Origin: Eutreptiella sp. 'Long Island Sound 2002'
Lineage: Eukaryota; Euglenozoa; Euglenophyceae; Eutreptiales; Eutreptiaceae
DNA length: 64,000 nucleotides
Assembly (NCBI GenBank): GCA_964036045.1
Contig: OZ038380.1
Location: 61,798,591 to 61,862,590 of the forward strand
Reading direction: 5' to 3'
The notes beneath the pieces are model-generated. The model was not told where the DNA came from. It did not search any database and saw only the letters and a program-made list of their open reading frames with translations. Position 1 is the stretch's first letter. Every line of letters begins with the position of its first letter. A program made the position numbers and the translations under genes. Positions 1-8,344 of the stretch are shown here, one piece after another.

Positions 1-1512
1 AAGCGCCTTCCGCTGGACCTCCTGCCACGTGTCGCCGGGGAGGATCCCGTGGTCGTGGAAGGCGGCGATGAGGTCGTCCCACGTCGGGCGGGGGTGCCCC
101 TGGGGGGGGCTCGCCATGTACACGTGGCGCCCGGTGAGGTGGGGCGTCAGCGCACCCCATTGGCACCCGTTCGCGGTGTCTCTGTGGAGGAGGGCCAGCA
201 GGGTGCCGTCCGCGACTGCCCCCCACCCCACTCGCAGCCCTTCGCAGCCGTCTAGCTCCTGGCGCAGCGCGGCTGCAATGCCGGTGGGGAGCATGAGGAG
301 CAAGGGCCCCTGGGTGTCGCCCAGCCGGGACAGGGCGTCGTCGTATACCGGCCCCCCAGCTTTGAAGTGCGCCACGGTGAGTGGGGTGGCCCAGTCCTCT
401 GGGGGGTGCCACCGGACGGTGGCCGCAGCGTGTCCCCACGTGCGTATCTCCGTAGCCCGGAGCACGTTGGCGGCGTGAAGGACGATACGGGGCGGGACGG
501 GTGTCCTGACGAGTGAGGACACGTCCCCAGTCCATCCCGTTTGCGGCCCCGGGGCCGCCTGCAGCCATTCCCCCGTCGCCGCATCCCACGGGTGGTCAGG
601 CCCCGCCCCGCGGATCATGGTGGGTCTCGGCCGGGTGTCCGGCCCCCACCACCGGAGCGGGATGGCGGCGTATCGTTGCGCAGGGGTCTCCGGGGCGCGC
701 GTGGCGGCGCACCACCGGCTCCACTCCCGCGCCCACTCCTCCCCCACGATGCGCGCCTCCCATGCGGTCATGGAGCCGCGCCCGATGATCCACGGTGGGA
801 AGAGGGCGTCTTGTAGGTGCCTCGAGAACCCCCCCGGCAGGTCCTGGTACGGGTGGGGGCTCTCTTGGGGCGGGCACTCCAGAGTGCCATTCACAGCACG
901 GAGGGAGGCTACGAAGTCCTTGTCAGGGCGCGGGGGAGGGGGAGGGTGGTCGCCCTCCGCCGCAGTGAGCCACTGGTGCGCCCGGGCCGCCGCGCTCTGG
1001 GGCTCGCGGAGGAGTTGCTCCAGCCGGTGGTTGCGAAGCTCCCAGGCGAAGTCCCCCAGCCGGAGCATGTGGTGGAGCAAATCGTCCACCGAGGTCCCCC
1101 CCGGCGCGTCGTATCGGGTTATGGCGCGGAGCTGCGCCTCCGCGTCCTCGGGCACCAGTCCGGAGCACAACACCTCCGTCCACGTGGCGCCTGCGGAGCG
1201 CCAGGAGGCCACCCACAGGGCCTCGTCCCCAGGTGGGAGGTGGCGGGCCGCCTCGTGTACCGCCTGGCGGTAGTGGGGCCAGAGGAGCCGTGAGTGGGTG
1301 CAACCCACGTGCATGTGCACCGGGGTCTCCTCCGGGCCGCCGCAGAAAAGGCACGGTGGGAGGGCGGGGCACCAAGTGGGCTCCCTGGGGAACGTCTCGC
1401 AGACGACGGCGTACGGGGGGGTAGGCCCGGTGCCGTCGTACACCGGTCTGGTCGGCCGGGGGCGGGCGGACGCCTCGTCCGCGCCTTCCACGAACACCGT
1501 GACCTTGCCCAC
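1..1512 (-). pseudogene. Partial duplicate of retrotransposon zinc-finger C-terminal ORF
   Basis: This is the leftmost tandem copy of the open frame seen complete at 2091-4010, and it runs off the left edge. It encodes the CCHC zinc finger (the residues CLFCGG, then a His and a Cys) near 1290-1350 and the following domain of unknown function. It has no reverse transcriptase of its own, so it is a duplicated fragment. Its upstream part, about 1354-1512, belongs to the 740-bp segment that joins the units. Confidence 0.6.
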
Positions 1513-2051
1513 CTCCAGGTCCTCGTCCGGCGGGTGTAGAAGGTGGAGCGCCGCATCCAGCTCGACACTCCTCCCGGGTACGTGGCCCGCGCCTGGTTCA
1601 GGTACGGGGCCGCGTCCCCGGGGTAGCGCGTCCTGAGGGCGTGCAGCAGGGCTGGGGCGCTACTGCGGAGGGACATGGCAGACCCCGCTCCCGCCAGCCG
1701 GAGGGTGTCCCCCATGGACAGGGGCCGGCCCGACCGATTGGACTCGCGCCACTCCATCCAGTGCCCGTAGAGGGCCGCCTCCGGGCTGATGAGCCCCGGC
1801 CGGATGGCGTTCACGATCCGGTGCATTGCCAGGAGCAGCGTAGGGGCCCCCGCTCCGCTCAGGGCGCGGACGGCCGGGAGGGCGGTCTCGTTGAGGAAAG
1901 CCCTCGCACTGCCCTCCAGGTCACACCGTGCGGCAGCGTGCGCTTCTTGTGCCTCCGCCACCGCGTCCGCCACCAGGCCCCGGACGGCCGCCTCCTGCGC
2001 TCTGCGGCGGGCCCTGGTGTGCCCCGGCCCATCCCCCCGTCGGCGTGGCAT
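1119..2051 (-). CDS. Small ORF in the unit-joining segment (copy 1)
   Basis: The ATG at 2051 opens a 310-codon frame. The first 150 residues look protein-like: a basic start, then an alanine-rich helical stretch. The later Arg/Pro/Ser-rich part is an out-of-frame reading of the zinc-finger region. It is a copy of 3617-4549. I do not recognise the product. It lies just downstream of the stop of the preceding unit at 2091, so it is either a short accessory ORF or the N-terminal remnant of a related element's polyprotein. Confidence 0.35.
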   Translation of the reverse strand: MPRRRGDGPGHTRARRRAQEAAVRGLVADAVAEAQEAHAAARCDLEGSARAFLNETALPAVRALSGAGAPTLLLAMHRIVNAIRPGLISPEAALYGHWMEWRESNRSGRPLSMGDTLRLAGAGSAMSLRSSAPALLHALRTRYPGDAAPYLNQARATYPGGVSSWMRRSTFYTRRTRTWRWARSRCSWKARTRRPPAPGRPDRCTTAPGLPPRTPSSARRSPGSPLGAPPSHRAFSAAARRRPRCTCTWVAPTHGSSGPTTARRYTRRPATSHLGTRPCGWPPGAPQAPRGRRCCAPDWCPRTRRRSSAP

Positions 2052-2090
2052 GGTACTGCGGGCTCTGCAAAGGGCGGTGGCGGGTGGGGG

Positions 2091-4010
2091 TTAGGGGGCG
2101 AACACGTGCGACAGGTGCGCAACGGACGTGGGGTCCCGCAGGTGCACGTGGATCCACAGAAGGGCAGCGCCCGCGGGGCCCGCTTGTTCGTGCGAGGGGG
2201 TGTGTGCCCCCTCGATGCGCCGGCGCAAGGCCTCCTCCTCTGTGCGCCTGCGCGGGCCTGCGTGAGGTTCGGGCCAGGGGCACGCGGCTACCTGGGTGCA
2301 CCGCGCGCACCTGTTGGCGCCTGTCGACGCTGTGGAAGACACCGTGTCACATTCTCCGCAGAGTCGGCAGGTGTGTGGGAGGTGGGAGGGCGGCCACCAA
2401 GGGTCGAGACGGCGGAGCCAGAGGTCGTCCCACCTCTGTCGGAGGGGGTCCCGGATCTCCAGCAGGCGGGCGTGGACGCGGCACCGGTAGTCCTTGCCAA
2501 GCGCCTTCCGCTGGACCTCCTGCCACGTGTCGCCGGGGAGGATCCCGTGGTCGTGGAAGGCGGCGATGAGGTCGTCCCACGTCGGGCGGGGGTGCCCCTG
2601 GGGGGGGCTCGCCATGTACACGTGGCGCCCGGTGAGGTGGGGCGTCAGCGCACCCCATTGGCACCCGTTCGCGGTGTCTCTGTGGAGGAGGGCCAGCAGG
2701 GTGCCGTCCGCGACTGCCCCCCACCCCACTCGCAGCCCTTCGCAGCCGTCTAGCTCCTGGCGCAGCGCGGCTGCAATGCCGGTGGGGAGCATGAGGAGCA
2801 AGGGCCCCTGGGTGTCGCCCAGCCGGGACAGGGCGTCGTCGTATACCGGCCCCCCAGCTTTGAAGTGCGCCACGGTGAGTGGGGTGGCCCAGTCCTCTGG
2901 GGGGTGCCACCGGACGGTGGCCGCAGCGTGTCCCCACGTGCGTATCTCCGTAGCCCGGAGCACGTTGGCGGCGTGAAGGACGATACGGGGCGGGACGGGT
3001 GTCCTGACGAGTGAGGACACGTCCCCAGTCCATCCCGTTTGCGGCCCCGGGGCCGCCTGCAGCCATTCCCCCGTCGCCGCATCCCACGGGTGGTCAGGCC
3101 CCGCCCCGCGGATCATGGTGGGTCTCGGCCGGGTGTCCGGCCCCCACCACCGGAGCGGGATGGCGGCGTATCGTTGCGCAGGGGTCTCCGGGGCGCGCGT
3201 GGCGGCGCACCACCGGCTCCACTCCCGCGCCCACTCCTCCCCCACGATGCGCGCCTCCCATGCGGTCATGGAGCCGCGCCCGATGATCCACGGTGGGAAG
3301 AGGGCGTCTTGTAGGTGCCTCGAGAACCCCCCCGGCAGGTCCTGGTACGGGTGGGGGCTCTCTTGGGGCGGGCACTCCAGAGTGCCATTCACAGCACGGA
3401 GGGAGGCTACGAAGTCCTTGTCAGGGCGCGGGGGAGGGGGAGGGTGGTCGCCCTCCGCCGCAGTGAGCCACTGGTGCGCCCGGGCCGCCGCGCTCTGGGG
3501 CTCGCGGAGGAGTTGCTCCAGCCGGTGGTTGCGAAGCTCCCAGGCGAAGTCCCCCAGCCGGAGCATGTGGTGGAGCAAATCGTCCACCGAGGTCCCCCCC
3601 GGCGCGTCGTATCGGGTTATGGCGCGGAGCTGCGCCTCCGCGTCCTCGGGCACCAGTCCGGAGCACAACACCTCCGTCCACGTGGCGCCTGCGGAGCGCC
3701 AGGAGGCCACCCACAGGGCCTCGTCCCCAGGTGGGAGGTGGCGGGCCGCCTCGTGTACCGCCTGGCGGTAGTGGGGCCAGAGGAGCCGTGAGTGGGTGCA
3801 ACCCACGTGCATGTGCACCGGGGTCTCCTCCGGGCCGCCGCAGAAAAGGCACGGTGGGAGGGCGGGGCACCAAGTGGGCTCCCTGGGGAACGTCTCGCAG
3901 ACGACGGCGTACGGGGGGGTAGGCCCGGTGCCGTCGTACACCGGTCTGGTCGGCCGGGGGCGGGCGGACGCCTCGTCCGCGCCTTCCACGAACACCGTGA
4001 CCTTGCCCAC
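2091..4010 (-). pseudogene. Duplicated zinc-finger/C-terminal ORF of the non-LTR element
   Basis: A frame of 639 codons whose first 50 residues come from the unit-joining segment. From about 3850 downward it matches the C-terminal half of the ORF at 4589-8344. It keeps the CCHC finger (CLFCGG, then HMHVGC) and a second Cys-rich patch near the C-terminus (CRLCGEC, then CARC). It lacks endonuclease, reverse transcriptase and RNase H, so it cannot act alone. It is probably a by-product of tandem amplification, although the frame is uninterrupted. Confidence 0.6.
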
Positions 4011-4549
4011 CTCCAGGTCCTCGTCCGGCGGGTGTAGAAGGTGGAGCGCCGCATCCAGCTCGACACTCCTCCCGGGTACGTGGCCCGCGCCTGGTTCAGG
4101 TACGGGGCCGCGTCCCCGGGGTAGCGCGTCCTGAGGGCGTGCAGCAGGGCTGGGGCGCTACTGCGGAGGGACATGGCAGACCCCGCTCCCGCCAGCCGGA
4201 GGGTGTCCCCCATGGACAGGGGCCGGCCCGACCGATTGGACTCGCGCCACTCCATCCAGTGCCCGTAGAGGGCCGCCTCCGGGCTGATGAGCCCCGGCCG
4301 GATGGCGTTCACGATCCGGTGCATTGCCAGGAGCAGCGTAGGGGCCCCCGCTCCGCTCAGGGCGCGGACGGCCGGGAGGGCGGTCTCGTTGAGGAAAGCC
4401 CTCGCACTGCCCTCCAGGTCACACCGTGCGGCAGCGTGCGCTTCTTGTGCCTCCGCCACCGCGTCCGCCACCAGGCCCCGGACGGCCGCCTCCTGCGCTC
4501 TGCGGCGGGCCCTGGTGTGCCCCGGCCCATCCCCCCGTCGGCGTGGCAT
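3617..4549 (-). CDS. Small ORF in the unit-joining segment (copy 2)
   Basis: The frame starts with ATG at 4549, 40 bp after the stop of the main element's last ORF at 4589. About 150 plausible residues (an Arg-rich start, then a helical Ala/Leu-rich region) are followed by a low-complexity out-of-frame tail. A frame change near 4010-4050 would carry it into the 2091-4010 frame. That would fit a broken N-terminal piece of a related element fused to the zinc-finger domain. Function unknown. Confidence 0.35.
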   Translation of the reverse strand: MPRRRGDGPGHTRARRRAQEAAVRGLVADAVAEAQEAHAAARCDLEGSARAFLNETALPAVRALSGAGAPTLLLAMHRIVNAIRPGLISPEAALYGHWMEWRESNRSGRPLSMGDTLRLAGAGSAMSLRSSAPALLHALRTRYPGDAAPYLNQARATYPGGVSSWMRRSTFYTRRTRTWRWARSRCSWKARTRRPPAPGRPDRCTTAPGLPPRTPSSARRSPGSPLGAPPSHRAFSAAARRRPRCTCTWVAPTHGSSGPTTARRYTRRPATSHLGTRPCGWPPGAPQAPRGRRCCAPDWCPRTRRRSSAP

Positions 4550-4588
4550 GGTACTGCGGGCTCTGCAAAGGGCGGTGGCGGGTGGGGG

Positions 4589-7500
4589 TTAGGGGGCGAA
4601 CACGTGCGACAGGTGCGCAACGGACGTGGGGTCCCGCAGGTGCACGTGGATCCACAGAAGGGCAGCGCCCGCGGGGCCCGCTTGTTCGTGCGAGGGGGTG
4701 TGTGCCCCCTCGATGCGCCGGCGCAAGGCCTCCTCCTCTGTGCGCCTGCGCGGGCCTGCGTGAGGTTCGGGCCAGGGGCACGCGGCTACCTGGGTGCACC
4801 GCGCGCACCTGTTGGCGCCTGTCGACGCTGTGGAAGACACCGTGTCACATTCTCCGCAGAGTCGGCAGGTGTGTGGGAGGTGGGAGGGCGGCCACCAAGG
4901 GTCGAGACGGCGGAGCCAGAGGTCGTCCCACCTCTGTCGGAGGGGGTCCCGGATCTCCAGCAGGCGGGCGTGGACGCGGCACCGGTAGTCCTTGCCAAGC
5001 GCCTTCCGCTGGACCTCCTGCCACGTGTCGCCGGGGAGGATCCCGTGGTCGTGGAAGGCGGCGATGAGGTCGTCCCACGTCGGGCGGGGGTGCCCCTGGG
5101 GGGGGCTCGCCATGTACACGTGGCGCCCGGTGAGGTGGGGCGTCAGCGCACCCCATTGGCACCCGTTCGCGGTGTCTCTGTGGAGGAGGGCCAGCAGGGT
5201 GCCGTCCGCGACTGCCCCCCACCCCACTCGCAGCCCTTCGCAGCCGTCTAGCTCCTGGCGCAGCGCGGCTGCAATGCCGGTGGGGAGCATGAGGAGCAAG
5301 GGCCCCTGGGTGTCGCCCAGCCGGGACAGGGCGTCGTCGTATACCGGCCCCCCAGCTTTGAAGTGCGCCACGGTGAGTGGGGTGGCCCAGTCCTCTGGGG
5401 GGTGCCACCGGACGGTGGCCGCAGCGTGTCCCCACGTGCGTATCTCCGTAGCCCGGAGCACGTTGGCGGCGTGAAGGACGATGCGGGGCGGGACGGGTGT
5501 CCTGACGAGTGAGGACACGTCCCCAGTCCATCCCGTTTGCGGCCCCGGGGCCGCCTGCAGCCATTCCCCCGTCGCCGCATCCCACGGGTGGTCAGGCCCC
5601 GCCCCGCGGATCATGGTGGGTCTCGGCCGGGTGTCCGGCCCCCACCACCGGAGCGGGATGGCGGCGTATCGTTGCGCAGGGGTCTCCGGGGCGCGCGTGG
5701 CGGCGCACCACCGGCTCCACTCCCGCGCCCACTCCTCCCCCACGATGCGCGCCTCCCATGCGGTCATGGAGCCGCGCCCGATGATCCACGGTGGGAAGAG
5801 GGCGTCTTGTAGGTGCCTCGAGAACCCCCCCGGCAGGTCCTGGTACGGGTGGGGGCTCTCTTGGGGCGGGCACTCCAGAGTGCCATTCACAACACGGAGG
5901 GAGGCTACGAAGTCCTTGTCAGGGCGCGGGGGAGGGGGAGGGTGGTCGCCCTCCGCCGCAGTGAGCCACCGGTGCGCCCGGGCCGCCGCGCTCTGGGGCT
6001 CGCGGAGGAGTTGCTCCAGCCGGTGGTTGCGAAGCTCCCACGCGAAGTCCCCCAGCCGGAGCATGTGGTGGAGCAAATCGTCCACCGAGGTCCCCCCCGG
6101 CGGGTCGTATCGGGTTATGGCGCGGAGCTGCGCCTCCGCGTCCTCGGGCACCAGTCCGGAGCAGAACACCTCCGTCCACGTGGCGCCTGCGGAGCGCCAG
6201 GAGGCCACCCACAGGGCCTTGTCCCCAGGTGGGAGGTGGCGGGCCGCCTCGTGTACCGCCTGGCGGTAGTGGGGCCAGAGGAGCCGTGAGTGGGTGCAAC
6301 CCACGTGCATGTGCACCGGGGTCTCCTCCGGGCCGCCGCAGAAAAGGCAAGGTTGTGGGACGATGGCGACGCCGGAGAGCCGCTCCTTCCGGACGCGGAG
6401 CCTGCGCTGCACCGGCGTGTGGCCGTCTCGGGCCCGCAGCGCCCGGCGGTTGGTGGCCGCCGCGGTGAGGTCCCGGGCGTGGACGTAAGCCGTGGCGTGG
6501 GCCGCGCCCAAAGGTGTGTGTCCCCGGTGCGTCAGCGCATGGTCCGTCTGCGCCCGTTGCGCAACCTCGCCGAGCATTCGCATCGTGGGGGGCCGTAGAT
6601 CGAGATGGCCGTCACGGCCGGCGACAATGAGTACGGCGTGGCCAGGGTCCGGGGGCGTGTTCTGCAAGACGGTGTCCTGGGACGCCGCCCAGTCCGCCTT
6701 GTGCAGTAGTGCGTCACTGTGGTGCGAGGTGGCTCGGACGTACCAGAACGGGTGCCCGGCGTGTTGCCCCCGCGCGCACAGGCCGTCCCGGAGCCACCTC
6801 AGGGGCATCTGGTTGACCACCTTCGCTGCGCCTGCGGGGACCCCCGTGGTTCGCTCGCGATCTGGGTGCCGCAGGAGGTGGAGGATGACTTCGGCGTCCA
6901 CCGTGTGGACCCATGGTCTGTGTGCACCGTAATGTAGGGGAAGGGAGGCGGCCACCCCCTCCCCGTCGGGCACCGTGCCGGAGATGGCCACCGCCCACGT
7001 GCGGGTGAGGTCGGCGGCGAGAGCGACGCTGGTGGCGTGTTTGCAGGGTCCGCCCCCGGACGCGTCAGAGGAGGTGTGTCCCCAGGCCTCCGGGATCCAG
7101 TAGTATCCGGTGGGGCTGAGCCACCCCGCGTTGAGGTCGGCGGAGTGCCACCGGACGTCGGGGTGGCTGGGGGTCAGTTGGTCCACGCTCAGCGCCCTGG
7201 TGTGGCCTGGGCTGATCGCCGGGTGGTCGTGCAGCCGGATCTCCGCTCCGGCGACCGTGCTTGCCCAGGACCGTAGCGCCGTCACATGTTCCTTGAGCCA
7301 CGCCGGGCCCCCGCGCTGGTGCACCACCAGGTGTCCCGTGTCCTCCGGATGGTCCTCCAGCGCGTGCACCGCCATGTGTGGGTCGTGGGGCACCCCCGTA
7401 GCCACCAGTAGGGCGGTGCCACGGGGGAGCCCACGGGGTTCGGGCTGGCCTGCCCCCACTTGCACTATTACCCACTCGGCCCGGAGCTGCGCTTGTCCCG

Positions 7501-8344
7501 TCGCTTGGGTGCATTGGTCGTCCGTGGTCACCAACCACAACGGCGTCGGCGCGTGGGCCCGGGGGCGTAAGGGCTCTGGCCACGCCACGTCCGCGTTAGG
7601 CTCTTGGTGCTCGCTTTCCGTGAGTACGCCGCGGAGGATGTACATGAGGGCTGCTGGCGGGTGGTACGCCGCCCCCCGCGTGGGGGGGGATAGGCCGTCC
7701 CGGCGGCGGTAGCCCCTGACGTGGAGGTGCAGGCCGTCCGGGGTCACCCGTGGGCCGGTGTGGGCGTCCTGCTTAGCCCTCGTGGGGTGGACGAGTCTCA
7801 GGCGGGGGTCCCGTGTGCCGGTGGTGTGGAAGAGGTGGGCCAGGGCGTCGCGCCACCCGGGGTGGTTGGTGGGCTCCTGCTCACGGCGGCAATAATGGAG
7901 GTGTTCATCGGCGCATTGGTTGAGGCACTCCCGCACCGCCGTCGGCCACGGATCGTCGTTGTCGGGGAAGGGGTGGCGTGGCCCGTGGTGCCCATGCCAC
8001 GGCGTTGTGTGTGGCACCGTCAGGGGCACGTGTCGCGGTGTCGCAGCTTGGCGGTGCGCAGCGTGACGATTTTGCCCGGCGGGGACTGTAGTTGGACATG
8101 GGCCGCTCTGGGGCACGCAATGGGGTTGTACATCCCCACTCCCAGGGCGGCCAGGGCCCGGGGTATGCGGTGGACCCAGTCGCCTCCCGCCAGAGTTGCG
8201 AACTCCGGGACGGGGTAGTGCACCTCGGGACATATTCCGTGCGCGCCGGCTATCTCCAAGAACATCTTGGTGACCTCGGCGCGCACGGAGGTTGCGCGGT
8301 GGTGGACGAGTGTACCCACGAGGGCCACCGCTGCCTACTGGCAC
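4589..8344 (-). CDS. Non-LTR retrotransposon C-terminal ORF: RNase H, CCHC zinc finger, unknown domain
   Basis: An open frame of about 1250 codons. Its first codon is GTG and it overlaps the preceding ORF by 10 bases, so the true N-terminus is probably a frame-shifted continuation of the polymerase ORF. An RNase H-like domain spans about 6650-7120: first Asp in SDASGGG near 7051-7070, then a TVDAE motif, then SHHSDALLHKADWAA matching the final His/Asp block. A CCHC finger follows (C-x2-C-x8-H-x4-C near 6290-6349), of the type found after reverse transcriptase in many non-LTR elements. Some 570 residues of unrecognised sequence and a Cys-rich patch near 4790-4870 complete it. In a non-LTR element RNase H removes RNA during target-primed reverse transcription. 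Confidence 0.72.
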   Translation of the reverse strand: MPVGSGGPRGYTRPPPRNLRARRGHQDVLGDSRRARNMSRGALPRPGVRNSGGRRLGPPHTPGPGRPGSGDVQPHCVPQSGPCPTTVPAGQNRHAAHRQAATPRHVPLTVPHTTPWHGHHGPRHPFPDNDDPWPTAVRECLNQCADEHLHYCRREQEPTNHPGWRDALAHLFHTTGTRDPRLRLVHPTRAKQDAHTGPRVTPDGLHLHVRGYRRRDGLSPPTRGAAYHPPAALMYILRGVLTESEHQEPNADVAWPEPLRPRAHAPTPLWLVTTDDQCTQATGQAQLRAEWVIVQVGAGQPEPRGLPRGTALLVATGVPHDPHMAVHALEDHPEDTGHLVVHQRGGPAWLKEHVTALRSWASTVAGAEIRLHDHPAISPGHTRALSVDQLTPSHPDVRWHSADLNAGWLSPTGYYWIPEAWGHTSSDASGGGPCKHATSVALAADLTRTWAVAISGTVPDGEGVAASLPLHYGAHRPWVHTVDAEVILHLLRHPDRERTTGVPAGAAKVVNQMPLRWLRDGLCARGQHAGHPFWYVRATSHHSDALLHKADWAASQDTVLQNTPPDPGHAVLIVAGRDGHLDLRPPTMRMLGEVAQRAQTDHALTHRGHTPLGAAHATAYVHARDLTAAATNRRALRARDGHTPVQRRLRVRKERLSGVAIVPQPCLFCGGPEETPVHMHVGCTHSRLLWPHYRQAVHEAARHLPPGDKALWVASWRSAGATWTEVFCSGLVPEDAEAQLRAITRYDPPGGTSVDDLLHHMLRLGDFAWELRNHRLEQLLREPQSAAARAHRWLTAAEGDHPPPPPRPDKDFVASLRVVNGTLECPPQESPHPYQDLPGGFSRHLQDALFPPWIIGRGSMTAWEARIVGEEWAREWSRWCAATRAPETPAQRYAAIPLRWWGPDTRPRPTMIRGAGPDHPWDAATGEWLQAAPGPQTGWTGDVSSLVRTPVPPRIVLHAANVLRATEIRTWGHAAATVRWHPPEDWATPLTVAHFKAGGPVYDDALSRLGDTQGPLLLMLPTGIAAALRQELDGCEGLRVGWGAVADGTLLALLHRDTANGCQWGALTPHLTGRHVYMASPPQGHPRPTWDDLIAAFHDHGILPGDTWQEVQRKALGKDYRCRVHARLLEIRDPLRQRWDDLWLRRLDPWWPPSHLPHTCRLCGECDTVSSTASTGANRCARCTQVAACPWPEPHAGPRRRTEEEALRRRIEGAHTPSHEQAGPAGAALLWIHVHLRDPTSVAHLSHVFAP
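8020..8334 (-). pseudogene. Polymerase continuation after an in-frame TAG
   Basis: This is the same frame as the reverse transcriptase ORF, continuing directly past its TAG at 8335-8337 for about 100 residues. The text looks like a natural protein (for example VRAEVTKMFLEIAGAHG), unlike the Arg/Pro-rich shadow in the other frame. The frame then stops at 8020, and protein-like sequence resumes in the frame of the RNase H ORF. So this copy appears to carry a stop and a frameshift between reverse transcriptase and RNase H. Alternatively both are recoding sites. Confidence 0.45.

Larger units (their letters stand above)
1..6349. repeat. Tandem array of 2498-bp units
   Basis: Three head-to-tail copies: 3852-6349, 1354-3851 and a partial copy 1-1353 cut by the window edge. 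The same sequence begins at 1, 2499 and 4997, giving an exact 2498-bp period. Copies 1 and 2 look identical where both are visible. The copy at 3852-6349 differs at about seven visible positions, mostly between 5890 and 6350. Copies diverge abruptly at 6350 versus 3852, where the right-hand copy joins the RNase H region of the non-LTR element. Each unit carries the element's zinc-finger C-terminal coding part plus about 740 bp that in this copy lies downstream of its stop. The near identity implies recent amplification or gene conversion. Confidence 0.93.

Noticed and set aside
1641-2753. 370-codon plus-strand ORF, duplicated at 4139-5251
   Set aside because: It is antisense to the zinc-finger coding region, with composition typical of a GC-rich shadow frame and no motif.
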